Assembly: GCF_030733385.1 (NCBI RefSeq)
Contig: NZ_JASHJC010000004.1
Span: forward strand, 1-64,000
Direction of reading: 5' to 3'
Length of the DNA: 64,000 nt
DNA from: Roseovarius sp. MMSF_3359
GTDB taxonomy: Bacteria; Pseudomonadota; Alphaproteobacteria; Rhodobacterales; Rhodobacteraceae
The notes beneath the pieces are model-generated. The model did no database searches, was not told where the DNA came from, and saw only the letters and a list, made by a program, of their open reading frames with translations. Made by a program: the position numbers and the translations under genes. The first letter of the stretch is position 1; every line of letters begins with the position of its first letter. Of the stretch, positions 25,472 through 36,101 are shown one piece after another.

Positions 25472-25851
25472 TCAGAACGTCCAGTCAACCCAAGTGTGAA
25501 TGCCCCCGAAACCCAAGCGCATATTTCGGTTGCCTGAGCTTTTGGTCAATCTGCAAGGCGCTGATGCGGGTGGTCGGTCGGCCAAGTGTTGCACATGCGT
25601 TGCACTTTCCGACCCGGCAGAAATTTTGCCGCCTGGGGACCATCAATTCGGTCGTCCCACGCCGTTTCTGCGCCGCAATTGCGGTCGTGATCCGCCCGGA
25701 CCGGCGCGCCATCCGGCGGCTCATGTCGCGGGGTGCCGGGATTCGCCGATTGGTATCCGGGGCTTCGGGGTGGCATCGAACGAAGCCGACTGCGCCCAGA
25801 CCCGCCAAATGCAATCTTTCGCACGGGCCGGAAACCTTTTATGGGGGCTGC
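25472..25851. other. 380-base gene-free stretch
   Basis: This is the gap between the divergent aldolase-like gene and the rRNA methyltransferase gene. Overlapping ORFs exist on both strands, but none has a ribosome binding site or a protein-like composition (they are Arg/Pro-rich GC shadows). No hairpin with a T-tract or tRNA-like fold was recognised. Long 5' leaders of the two genes are possible. Confidence 0.5.
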
Positions 25852-27048
25852 ATGACACAATCTTCGCGCCCCGTTATTCGCCTCAAGCCGAAAACCCGGC
25901 CCCAGGCCATCCGCCACGGCTTCCCGTGGGTCTATGACAACGAGCTTGTCACCGACCGCCGCACCAAGGCGCTGCACCCTGGGACGATTGCGGTTCTCGA
26001 AGATGCCGAGCGCAGGCCGATGGCGCTGGTCGCGGTCAACCCCGCGTCGCGGATCATGGCGCGGGTATTGACCACGGACCTGACGGCGACGATTGACCGC
26101 GATTGGCTCATCGCCCGGCTTGCCCGCGCGCTGGAGATGCGCACGCGGCTCTACGACCGGCCCTTTTACCGCCTGATCCATGCCGAAGCGGATGGCCTGC
26201 CCGGCGTCGTGATCGACCGGTTCGGGGAGGTGGCGGTGATCCAACCGAATGCTGCCTGGGTGGACGCCTTGCTGCCGGAGCTGGCGCAGGCCTTGGTCGA
26301 GGTGACAGGCGTCACTACGGTGCTCAAAAACGCATCCGGCCGCGCGCGTGGGCTTGAGGGGCTTGATGACAAGAGCGCAGCGTTGATCGGCGAGGCCCCT
26401 GATGCGGCACTGCCGGTGCCGATGAACGGCGCTACCTATATGGCGGATCTGACCGGGGGACAGAAGACCGGGCTTTTCTACGATCAGCGCCCGAACCATG
26501 CTTTTGCGGCAAAACTGGCCCAAGGGGCGCGGGTGTTGGATGTGTTTTCCCATGTCGGGGGGTTTTCACTGGCGATGCTGGCCGGTGGGGCCAGCTCGGC
26601 ACTGGCGGTCGATGGCTCGGAACCGGCGCTCTCGCTGGCGGGGCAGGGGGCCGATGCCATGGGCAAATCCGACGTATTCGCCACCCGCAAGGGCGATGCC
26701 TTCGACGTCCTGACGGCCCTCGCCGCGGAAGGGGCCGAATTCGACGTGGTGATCTGCGACCCGCCGGCCTTTGCACCGTCGAAAAAGGCGTTGGAGGCGG
26801 GATTGCGCGCCTATGAACGTGTCGCACGGCTTGCCGCACCACTGGTGGCTGAGGGCGGGTATCTGGGCCTCTGCTCTTGTTCGCACGCCGCCGATCTGGG
26901 GCGGTTCCGCGCGGCCTCTACCCGCGGGATCGGGCGTGCGGGGCGGTCTGGACAGCTTATTCACACCGGCGCGGCGGGGCCGGACCATCCGACCCATCCG
27001 CAACTGGCCGAAAGCAGCTATCTCAAGGCGCTGTTCTACCGGTTATGA
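25852..27048 (+). CDS. RlmI-like class I SAM-dependent rRNA methyltransferase
   Basis: A 398-residue protein with an N-terminal PUA-like domain (RHGFPWVYDNEL), a middle EEHEE-type domain (FYRLIHAEADGLPGVVIDRFG) and a C-terminal Rossmann methyltransferase. TGLFYDQRPN, VLDVFSHVGGFSL and the catalytic DPPAFAPSK motif match RlmI/RlmK-type 23S rRNA m5C methyltransferases. ATG 25852 follows GGGGG. A long upstream in-frame extension from 25564 lacks conserved sequence. It overlaps the PIN gene by ATGA. Confidence 0.88.
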   Translation: MTQSSRPVIRLKPKTRPQAIRHGFPWVYDNELVTDRRTKALHPGTIAVLEDAERRPMALVAVNPASRIMARVLTTDLTATIDRDWLIARLARALEMRTRLYDRPFYRLIHAEADGLPGVVIDRFGEVAVIQPNAAWVDALLPELAQALVEVTGVTTVLKNASGRARGLEGLDDKSAALIGEAPDAALPVPMNGATYMADLTGGQKTGLFYDQRPNHAFAAKLAQGARVLDVFSHVGGFSLAMLAGGASSALAVDGSEPALSLAGQGADAMGKSDVFATRKGDAFDVLTALAAEGAEFDVVICDPPAFAPSKKALEAGLRAYERVARLAAPLVAEGGYLGLCSCSHAADLGRFRAASTRGIGRAGRSGQLIHTGAAGPDHPTHPQLAESSYLKALFYRL

Positions 27049-27584
27049 AAGTGCTGCTCGATACCTGCGTGATCTATCCCACGGTGATGCGCCAGATGAT
27101 CCTTGGCGTGGCCGCAAAGGGTGTCTTCACGCCGCTCTGGTCCGCGCGGATTATCGAGGAGTGGCAGCGGGCAGCGATGAAACTCGGCGCTGAAGGCGTT
27201 GCGCAGGCGGGCGCCGAAGCCGCGATGCTGGCCGCGCGCTTCCCCGAGGCAGAGGTGCGCTATTCCGCGGCGCTCGAAGAACGGCTCTGGTTGCCGGATC
27301 CGGCGGACACGCATGTCTTGGCCGCGGCGATTGCCGGATCGGCGGATGTGATCCTGACGCTCAACGCCAAGGACTTCCCACGCAACATCCTGGCCGAAGA
27401 GGGGCTGAGCCGGACTGATCCCGACGGGTTTTTGCACGGCATCTGGCAGGCGCAACCGGATCTGGTGGCGCAGGTCGCGGCCGATGTGCTGACCGACGCC
27501 AATCGCCTCTCCGGTCAAACCTGGCAGATGCGGAGCCTCCTCAAGAAAGCCCGGCTACCTCGCCTGGGCAAGGCGCTCTCCTGA
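27045..27584 (+). CDS. PIN-domain protein (predicted ribonuclease)
   Basis: A 179-residue PIN-domain protein. The N-terminal MKVLLDTCVIYP gives the first catalytic Asp, and DPADTHVLAAAIAGSADVILTLNAKDFP supplies the later acidic residues (DxxD and the NxKDF block). The start overlaps the methyltransferase stop (ATGA). No antitoxin-like small gene is next to it, so it is not an ordinary VapC toxin; coupling to an rRNA methyltransferase suggests an RNA-related role, by inference. Confidence 0.82.
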   Translation: MKVLLDTCVIYPTVMRQMILGVAAKGVFTPLWSARIIEEWQRAAMKLGAEGVAQAGAEAAMLAARFPEAEVRYSAALEERLWLPDPADTHVLAAAIAGSADVILTLNAKDFPRNILAEEGLSRTDPDGFLHGIWQAQPDLVAQVAADVLTDANRLSGQTWQMRSLLKKARLPRLGKALS

Positions 27585-27595
27585 ACCCTAAGACA

Positions 27596-28276
27596 CTACT
27601 GCCAGCGCGCTTCGAGCTCTTCGATGGCGGCGATGCGTTCGTCGGTCTTGGGATGGCTCATCAACCAGGCGGGGGCGGCGCCGGCGCGGGCCTGGGTCAG
27701 GTCTTCAAGCTTGTGGAAGAGCGATTTCTGCGGGGTCGTGCCGATCCCGGCCTTGGTCAGCAGGGCGGCGGCATAGGCGTCCGCTTCATACTCGTCCGAC
27801 CGTGACAGCCGCGCAGCCAGAAGGGAGGTCAGCCCGTTTGCAATCCATACCCCGATCCCGGGCAGAAAGCGGCTCAGGAGCATCGCAAGTGCCGTGCGCA
27901 GCGCATTCTGGCCCGAGAAGTCGATCATCCGGCGCCGCGAATGACCGAGGGCCACATGGCCCAGCTCATGGGCGATCACGCTGGCCATTTCGTCGGCGCT
28001 AACCTCTCCGTTCTGGAACTTGCGATAAAAGCCGCGGGTGATGAAGATGCGGCCGTCCGGTGCTGCGAGGCCGTTCACCGGGTCGATCTCGTAGATATGC
28101 ACCTTGATCCGCGGCAGATCGAGCGCGCGGGCCAGCCGGTCGGTCATCACCTTGAGCAGCGGATCGGCCAGTTCGGTCGAGCGGGCGTCAAGCTCGCGCT
28201 GGGTCCGCCAGACCGAAAACCGGTACATGGCGAGGGCATAGGCGATGGCCAATATGAAGGGCATGAGCTTCAGCAT
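27596..28276 (-). CDS. M48 family membrane metalloprotease
   Basis: A 226-residue M48 peptidase with one N-terminal membrane segment (LMPFILAIAYALAMYRF). IAHELGHVALGH is the HExxH zinc motif and SRSDEYEADAYAAALL carries the third ligand glutamate. ATG 28276 is preferred to 28348 because it starts directly before the membrane segment. It converges on the PIN gene with an 11-base gap. HtpX- or LoiP-like quality control is plausible; only the fold is certain. Confidence 0.87.
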   Translation of the reverse strand: MLKLMPFILAIAYALAMYRFSVWRTQRELDARSTELADPLLKVMTDRLARALDLPRIKVHIYEIDPVNGLAAPDGRIFITRGFYRKFQNGEVSADEMASVIAHELGHVALGHSRRRMIDFSGQNALRTALAMLLSRFLPGIGVWIANGLTSLLAARLSRSDEYEADAYAAALLTKAGIGTTPQKSLFHKLEDLTQARAGAAPAWLMSHPKTDERIAAIEELEARWQ

Positions 28277-28431
28277 GGTCTTTATATGGGGTAGTCCCGG
28301 CGGCGGAGCAAGAATACGATGGAGGTTCCCGTCGTCGCCGGAACGCATCTGGCGAATTAATGAAGCGGACCGCTATCTAAACAGGGGCCGATTATTTGTT
28401 TTGTTAATGGCTGCTCTGAGCCCAAAGCCGC

Positions 28432-28917
28432 CTAATCAATTGACCAATACACACTGTGTTCAAGAACGCGCTTTCCGAAAAGCGTAACACAGTCTATCGA
28501 TATCCCGTTATCGTCCTCTTCAAATGAAAACCAATAACCGCTAGCTTGGGCGGAGACGAACAGCGCCGCAACAAATTCCACATTCTTCAAATTGTCCTGC
28601 GTGAGCTTGGTTTCTTTTGCAGACCATTCCTCAGGAAGAACGAGGCTTTGCAGCGATCCACCAAGCCCAGCCGCGGCCCAATAGAACCTCGACCACATGA
28701 GACTGATATCTTTTGTATTTTCGAGGCTGCTGAATTGACGCCAATCTTTGAGATTGGACAGCACTTTTTTGTCCACGTCCGATTTTCGCTTAGAGAAATC
28801 TACCCGCCAATTCATTCCACCTTCGGGAAACGCATGGTCGGAATGTTCCACAATTTCATCAAGCCACTCGTGGAATGGTGTAAAATGGGAAAGTACGTTC
28901 GATGGAAAATCACCCAT
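28432..28917 (-). CDS. AT-rich orphan protein of unknown function
   Basis: A 161-residue protein whose DNA is visibly AT-richer than the surrounding genes and uses codons that are rare in its neighbours. It is rich in Trp, Phe and acidic residues (WRVDFSKRKSDVD, GYWFSFEEDDNGISID) with no signal peptide or membrane segment. No family was recognised. Composition and small acidic character recall orphan immunity-type proteins, but no toxin gene is beside it. Probably a recent acquisition. Start ATG 28917 has no clear ribosome binding site. Confidence 0.55.
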   Translation of the reverse strand: MGDFPSNVLSHFTPFHEWLDEIVEHSDHAFPEGGMNWRVDFSKRKSDVDKKVLSNLKDWRQFSSLENTKDISLMWSRFYWAAAGLGGSLQSLVLPEEWSAKETKLTQDNLKNVEFVAALFVSAQASGYWFSFEEDDNGISIDCVTLFGKRVLEHSVYWSID

Positions 28918-29290
28918 TTCGGTGATGGCGCGAGAAACACAACATAGCCGTCACATGAAACAAAGGATTTAGACACGTCAAGGGACGCTTTGTCCGCAAA
29001 CCAACTGTTCGTCCCTGAACCGCTCGCTAAATGGCATCGGATGATCGCAGTGAGCTCTGTGCCGACTTTCGAGTTTGCTTCAAGCGCGGAATCAAGGCCG
29101 TAGGCCGCCGCGCGATCGCCAGACCGCCCGCAAGGGCTGGCGATTTGGAGAGGTTGCGCGACGAATTTTGGTTTTCCGAACTTGGCAAGGATAAAGTGCA
29201 TCTGAACACGGTTGTTCGCCAACCCGCGGTCTGGCCATCGCGCGGCTTGTTCTCGGATGTCCAGTTCGTCCGCAAAACGGTCATTGTCAC
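28918..29290. other. Gene-free stretch holding repeat copy A
   Basis: This 373-base gap contains repeat copy A (29083-29282). The part nearest the orphan gene (28918-29082) is AT-rich like that gene and was probably acquired with it. An overlapping minus-strand ORF from 29372 runs through it but only because the repeat is open in that frame. Confidence 0.6.
29083..29282 (-). repeat. Dispersed structured repeat, copy A
   Basis: Read on the minus strand, it starts 8 bases after the stop of the M24 gene. It holds the left arm GCCAGACCGCGGG (29223-29235), conserved GTTCAGATGCACTTTAT, hairpin H1 with outer arms ATCGCCA/TGGCGAT (29115-29144), hairpin H2 GGCC-TAC-GGCC (29096-29106) and CCTTGATTCCGCGC. 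It is similar throughout to copies B and C with no gaps in the core, and to copy B also in the 40 bases before the left arm. Confidence 0.88.
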
Positions 29291-30439
29291 TCAGCGGATC
29301 AGCAATTCCAGCGGTTGGCGAGACAGACGCTCGACGCCAGTGTCGGTGACGCGCACCGAATGGCCGTAACACATGGCCTGTCCGGCCTCGCTGTCCATCA
29401 GGATCATGTGCAGGAAGAACACCTGATTTTCCTGCATCAGAAGCGGATTGCCGTGATAGAACATCGGGAAATCCACCCAGATCGGGTTGTAGATCGCGCC
29501 CATGGCATAGCCGCAGGCCTGTGACCGGGCGTGGTGGAGACCTGCGGCGTCGAACACGCGGGCGTGGGCATCAAAGACATTGCCCATGGGGTCGCCCGGA
29601 CGGATCGCGTCTTCGCAAGCCTCCAGCGCCTCGACACAGGCCGCGTGCATGTGGCGTTGATGCGCGTCGGGTTCGCCGATCACAACGGTGCGCATCATGG
29701 CGGCGTGGTAGCGGGCATAGGCGCCGGACCATTCCCAGGTGATCTGATCCTGCGCATCGAGGTGGCGGCGACCTGAGTAATACCGGCAAAGAAGCGCACC
29801 GGGGCCGGAGCCGAGGATGAATTCATTGCCTGCATAGTCACCGCCGCCCTTGAAGACCGCGCCCTGCATCTCCGCCAGGATATCGCCCTCAAAGGCACCG
29901 GCGCGGGTCACGGCGAGGCCCGCATCCATCGCATCATCCGAAAGGGCCGCGGCCTTGCGGTGCATCTCGATCTCCGCCGGGGATTTGATCCGGCGCAGGC
30001 CGCGGATCAATTCGGACGCATCCGCCATGTCGGGTAGGGCGCTGCGCACCATCTGGCCGTTGAAATCCGTGAGGCCGGAGGTGTTGGACTCAAACCCAAT
30101 CCGCCCGTTTGCCACGCCGAGCCGGCCCAGCAGCTTGATGAGGTCCTGCACCGGTTGGGCCCCTTCGACCTCGGTCCAGATGTGGATTTCGTCATCCGAG
30201 AGTGTCGAGGTCAGTTGCGCCTGCCGCAGGTCGGGCAGGCGGGTCAGCAGGTGCAGATCACCATTGGCGGTCAACACCATCGCCTGGAACATGGCAAAGC
30301 CGAACGTGTCATAACCGCTGATCCAGAAATGGCTTTCGGGGGCGAACATAATGAGCGCATCTAGCCCGGCATCGGCCACGGCCTGGGTGGCGCGGGCCTG
30401 TCGGGCGGCATATTCGGCGGCATCAAAGTGAAGGGTCAT
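29291..30439 (-). CDS. M24 (pita-bread) family protein without the metal ligands
   Basis: A 382-residue creatinase/aminopeptidase P-fold protein with the N-terminal creatinase-type domain and a C-terminal M24 domain from about residue 160. Metal-dependent members carry two Asp in a D-x-G and S-D-x-T-R-T pattern, then His, Glu, Glu. Here the region reads ITWEWSGAYARYHAAMMRT, with Glu236 and Ala246 at the two Asp positions, and the later His/Glu blocks are also altered. A metal-independent hydrolase such as creatinase or an ectoine-hydrolase-like enzyme is the best guess. The complete M24 at 58798 is a useful contrast. Confidence 0.78.
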   Translation of the reverse strand: MTLHFDAAEYAARQARATQAVADAGLDALIMFAPESHFWISGYDTFGFAMFQAMVLTANGDLHLLTRLPDLRQAQLTSTLSDDEIHIWTEVEGAQPVQDLIKLLGRLGVANGRIGFESNTSGLTDFNGQMVRSALPDMADASELIRGLRRIKSPAEIEMHRKAAALSDDAMDAGLAVTRAGAFEGDILAEMQGAVFKGGGDYAGNEFILGSGPGALLCRYYSGRRHLDAQDQITWEWSGAYARYHAAMMRTVVIGEPDAHQRHMHAACVEALEACEDAIRPGDPMGNVFDAHARVFDAAGLHHARSQACGYAMGAIYNPIWVDFPMFYHGNPLLMQENQVFFLHMILMDSEAGQAMCYGHSVRVTDTGVERLSRQPLELLIR

Positions 30440-30545
30440 CGTGGTCTCCGGTCATTTCCGGAAACTCAATCCTGCGGCCTCGGTTTTGGCAAGCGAAATA
30501 AAGCCCAGGCGGGTCGGAATTCAGTCCCGCCTGCGCATGTGTGGT

Positions 30546-30977
30546 TCAGATAACGTCAGCCAGACGGGCCAGAATGGCGGTCCAGCCGTTTTCGTGATTG
30601 CCGCGGCTCTCCTCATTGGGGAAGCGCACGTGGGTGAGGGTCACATGGGTGCCACCCCCTTCGGCGTGGAAATCGAGTGTCACGGTGCTGCCTTCGACGG
30701 CGAAAGGCGATTCCCATGAAAAGACGATCTGCCGGGGCCGGTCGATGACCTTGTAGACGCCGCCATGGGGCATCTCGTCCTCGTCGCGTTTCATGATGAG
30801 GTCGAACCGCCCGCCTTCGCGCGGATCGGCGCAGGCGCTTGGTGTGGTCATGCCGGGTCCGGGCTGCATGAACTTCATCAGCATCTCGGGGTCGAGCCAG
30901 GCATCGAAGACGCGCTCGGGCGGGGCGGCGATGGTGCGGGTAACGGTAAGGGTGAGGTCGGTATCCGTGAGTGTCAT
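30546..30977 (-). CDS. SRPBCC/AHSA1-domain protein
   Basis: A 143-residue START-like AHSA1 protein: VTRTIAAPPERVFDAWLDPEML at the start, GGRFDLIM and the C-terminal GWTAILARLADVI are typical. Such proteins form a hydrophobic cavity for an unknown small ligand. Its start overlaps the stop of the ArsR gene (ATGA), the common ArsR-AHSA1 pairing. Confidence 0.88.
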   Translation of the reverse strand: MTLTDTDLTLTVTRTIAAPPERVFDAWLDPEMLMKFMQPGPGMTTPSACADPREGGRFDLIMKRDEDEMPHGGVYKVIDRPRQIVFSWESPFAVEGSTVTLDFHAEGGGTHVTLTHVRFPNEESRGNHENGWTAILARLADVI

Positions 30978-31345
30978 GTGGCAGTGTCCTTTGTGAGCAG
31001 AGTGTCGAGCGCCTCAAGCCGTTGCGCCCAGATCGAACGGAGATCGTCAAACCAGCGGTCGATTTCCCGCAGCGGGTCCATCTGCACCTCGATCAGGTGT
31101 TCGCGCCATTCCGTGCGGCGGATTACCAGCCCGGCCCGTTCCAGTACCTTGATGTGCTTGGAGACGGAATTGAGGCTCATGTCGAAATGCCCGGCGATGG
31201 CGGTGACCCGTTGCGCGCCATGCTGCGCCAGAAGCGTCAGGATGGCGCGGCGGGTCGGGTCGCTTGCGGCCTTGAGAATATCGGTCAGCCAGTCATGTGA
31301 TTCTTGTTCAACCATATGGGTGAATAACATGTCATCCAACTTCAT
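30974..31345 (-). CDS. ArsR-family winged-helix regulator
   Basis: A 123-residue ArsR-type repressor: LKAASDPTRRAILTLLAQHG, then the recognition region AIAGHFDMSLNSVSKHIKVLERAGLVIRR. No metal-binding cysteines of the ArsR/SmtB sensors are present, as usual for the group paired with AHSA1 proteins. Starts at 31345, 31330 or 31315 are possible; none has a strong binding site. It diverges from coxS. Confidence 0.88.
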   Translation of the reverse strand: MKLDDMLFTHMVEQESHDWLTDILKAASDPTRRAILTLLAQHGAQRVTAIAGHFDMSLNSVSKHIKVLERAGLVIRRTEWREHLIEVQMDPLREIDRWFDDLRSIWAQRLEALDTLLTKDTAT

Positions 31346-31502
31346 TCAACCCAAAAGATGAACGAAAGGAGGCAGAGGGAACATGCAAATTCGGGATGCT
31401 ACTTTAGTCGCGATTACCTGCCGGGCCGGAAAACATCCTTCCCATGGCGGGGGATGCGTGGTTATCTTTCGGCAATAGACAATAACAAACTGGGAGGTGC
31501 CG

Positions 31503-31988
31503 ATGTCACAGGTCAGCATGACCGTGAATGGCAAGTCTGCGTCCGGCGAAGTCGAAGGCCGCACATTACTTGTTGAATTCCTGCGCGAAAATCTGGGCCT
31601 GACCGGCACCCATGTGGGGTGTGATACCGGCCAATGCGGGGCCTGCGTGGTGCATGTGGATGGCAAGGCCGTCAAATCCTGCAACATGTTCGCCGCCGAA
31701 GCCGAAGGCGCCGAGGTCACCACCGTTGAGGGGATGGCCAATGACGACGGCTCCCTTGGTACGATCCAGCAGGCGTTTCAGGACCACCACGGATTGCAAT
31801 GCGGATTCTGCACCCCGGGAATGGTGATGAGCGCCGCCGCGCTTTTGTCGGAGAACCCGAACCCGAGTGAGGCGGAAATCCGCGATTACCTGGAGGGCAA
31901 TATCTGCCGCTGCACCGGGTATCACAACATCGTCAAGGCGATCATGGCCGCCGCCGGTCAAGACGTATCGCACATCGCCGCGGAATGA
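31503..31988 (+). CDS. coxS: CO dehydrogenase-like small subunit, 2Fe-2S protein
   Basis: A 161-residue iron-sulfur subunit of the xanthine oxidase/CO dehydrogenase family. Cys40, Cys45, Cys48 and Cys60 form the plant-ferredoxin-type cluster; Cys100, Cys103, Cys135 and Cys137 form the second 2Fe-2S cluster. ATG 31503 follows GGGAGG at 5 bases. It is first in an S-L-M gene order, 23 bases before coxL. It passes electrons from the molybdenum subunit to the FAD subunit. Confidence 0.94.
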   Translation: MSQVSMTVNGKSASGEVEGRTLLVEFLRENLGLTGTHVGCDTGQCGACVVHVDGKAVKSCNMFAAEAEGAEVTTVEGMANDDGSLGTIQQAFQDHHGLQCGFCTPGMVMSAAALLSENPNPSEAEIRDYLEGNICRCTGYHNIVKAIMAAAGQDVSHIAAE

Positions 31989-32011
31989 CGCGCCAACAGG
32001 GAGGATAAGAC

Positions 32012-34375
<2,364 letters not shown>

Positions 34376-34386
34376 GGAGATCAGAC

Positions 34387-35178
34387 ATGTATTCATTTGA
34401 TATCGAACGTCCCACACGCCTGGCCGATGCGGTGAAACTCCTGAGCGATGCGTCCGAGGCGCAGGCGCTTGGCGGCGGGCAGACCCTGATCCCGACGCTG
34501 AAACAGCGACTGGCGATGCCGGAAAAGCTGGTGAGCCTTGGTGCGGTGGACGAGATCAAAGGAATCTGCACTGCCGACGATGGCGCGCTTTGCATCGGCG
34601 GGGGTACGACCCACGCCGATGTCGCCGCCGGGGCCGGGGCCTATCCGGCGCTGGCGTCGCTTGCGGGCAATATCGGTGATCCGGCCGTGCGCAATCGCGG
34701 CACCATTGGCGGATCGCTCGCCAATAACGATCCGTCCGCCTGCTATCCGGCGGCGGTTCTCGCCTCGGGGGCGACGGTGGTCACGTCATCGCGGGAAATC
34801 GCGGCGGATGATTTCTTTGACGGGCTTTTCGCGACAACCCTGAACGAGGGCGAGATCATCACCGAGGTCAAGTTCCCGGTGCCGGAAAAGGCGTCTTATG
34901 CGAAGTTCGAACAGCCCGCATCGCGCTTTGCGTTGGTGGGGATTTTTGTCGCCAAATACGCGGATGGCGTGCGGGTTGCCGTGACGGGGGCGTCCGAAGA
35001 GGGCGTCTTCCGCTGGTCCGAGGCCGAGGCGGCGCTGAGCTCGGACTTCTCCGCGGGCGCGCTTGACGGTTTGTCGCTCGCCGGGGATGGCATGATCAGC
35101 GACCTGCATGGCAGTGGCGATTACCGCGCCCATCTGGTGGGCGTGATGACCAAGCGGGCTGTGGCCGCCGCGGGCTGA
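34387..35178 (+). CDS. coxM: CO dehydrogenase-like FAD subunit
   Basis: A 263-residue FAD-binding medium subunit. ALGGGQTLIPTLKQRL and NIGDPAVRNRGTIGGSLANNDP are the FAD-binding motifs of this family, and the C-terminal domain matches CO_deh_flav_C. AAGGAGATCAGAC precedes ATG 34387. It starts 11 bases after coxL and is followed by a strong terminator, so the operon ends here without coxD/E/F-like accessory genes. Confidence 0.93.
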   Translation: MYSFDIERPTRLADAVKLLSDASEAQALGGGQTLIPTLKQRLAMPEKLVSLGAVDEIKGICTADDGALCIGGGTTHADVAAGAGAYPALASLAGNIGDPAVRNRGTIGGSLANNDPSACYPAAVLASGATVVTSSREIAADDFFDGLFATTLNEGEIITEVKFPVPEKASYAKFEQPASRFALVGIFVAKYADGVRVAVTGASEEGVFRWSEAEAALSSDFSAGALDGLSLAGDGMISDLHGSGDYRAHLVGVMTKRAVAAAG

Positions 35179-35194
35179 AACCCATGAGATATTG

Positions 35195-35226
35195 AAAGGC
35201 CCCGGAGGATTTTCGGGGCCTTTTCC
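35195..35226 (+). terminator. Rho-independent terminator after coxM
   Basis: AAAGGCCCCG (35195-35204) and CGGGGCCTTT (35214-35223) form a perfect 10-bp stem with a 9-base loop, running into TTTT. It lies 16 bases after the coxM stop and abuts the converging mmsB gene. Confidence 0.9.
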
Positions 35227-36098
35227 TATGCGTGCCCGCGTTTTTCGAACCGGGGCAGCATGGCGCTGAAATCGCGGCCCGCACCGTCCTCGTTTTCCAC
35301 AAATTGCGCATAGAGATCCCGCGCGGCGCGGCCCATCGGCGTGTCCGCGTCCGCGGCCTCCGCCGCCTGCAGCGCGAGGCGCAGATCCTTGAGCATCAGG
35401 TCCGCGGCAAACCCCGGTTGATAGTCATTGTCCGACGGGCTTTGCGGGCCGATCCCCGGCGCCGGGCAATAGGCGTTCATCGACCAGGAATAGCCCGATG
35501 AGGTGCTGACCACGTCGAACATCGCCTGCCGGTCAAGGCCCAGCTTGTCAGCCAGCGCAAAGGCCTCGCAGGTCACGATCATCGTCGCACCCAGGATCAT
35601 GTTGTTACAGATCTTCGCGGCCTGACCATTGCCAGATGGGCCGCAATGAACCGCCTTTTGCCCCATGATGTCAAAGAGTTCCTTGGCAGTATTAAAGCCC
35701 GCATCGTCGCCGCCCACCATGAAGGTGAGCGTGCCGCCCTGCGCGCCGCCGACACCGCCGGAAACAGGGGCATCGAGCGCGGAAAGCCCGGCATCCTGCG
35801 CCTGAGTGGCCACGGCGCGCGCGCTTTCCACGTCGACGGTCGAACAATCCAGCAGCACTGCGCCTTTTTGCATGACCGGGATGACCTGATCCGCGACCGC
35901 GCGCAGGATCTGACCGTTGGGCAGCATGGTGATGACCACATCGCGGCCCGTCGCGGCCTCTTCGGCGCTTTTGACCAGGCTCACGCCGTCGATGGCCACA
36001 TCGGCCATGTCGAAACCGGCCACCTCATGCCCGGCCTTGGCCAGGTTGGCCGCCATCGGCCCGCCCATATTGCCCAACCCGATAAACCCGATCTTCAT
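35226..36098 (-). CDS. mmsB: 3-hydroxyisobutyrate dehydrogenase
   Basis: A 290-residue beta-hydroxyacid dehydrogenase. The N-terminus IGFIGLGNMGGPMAANLAKAGH is the NAD-binding motif, DAPVSGGVGGAQGGTL is the substrate motif, and SGNGQAAKICNNM carries the catalytic lysine. It oxidises 3-hydroxyisobutyrate to methylmalonate semialdehyde in valine breakdown. The hydrolase gene upstream makes its substrate; the stop-to-start gap is 3 bases. Confidence 0.93.
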   Translation of the reverse strand: MKIGFIGLGNMGGPMAANLAKAGHEVAGFDMADVAIDGVSLVKSAEEAATGRDVVITMLPNGQILRAVADQVIPVMQKGAVLLDCSTVDVESARAVATQAQDAGLSALDAPVSGGVGGAQGGTLTFMVGGDDAGFNTAKELFDIMGQKAVHCGPSGNGQAAKICNNMILGATMIVTCEAFALADKLGLDRQAMFDVVSTSSGYSWSMNAYCPAPGIGPQSPSDNDYQPGFAADLMLKDLRLALQAAEAADADTPMGRAARDLYAQFVENEDGAGRDFSAMLPRFEKRGHA

Positions 36099-36101
36099 GG
36101 C

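Noticed and set aside
35195..35226. coxM terminator as another repeat copy
   Set aside because: The stem sequence differs from the H1 and H2 hairpins and it lacks all flanking element blocks. It is an ordinary terminator.
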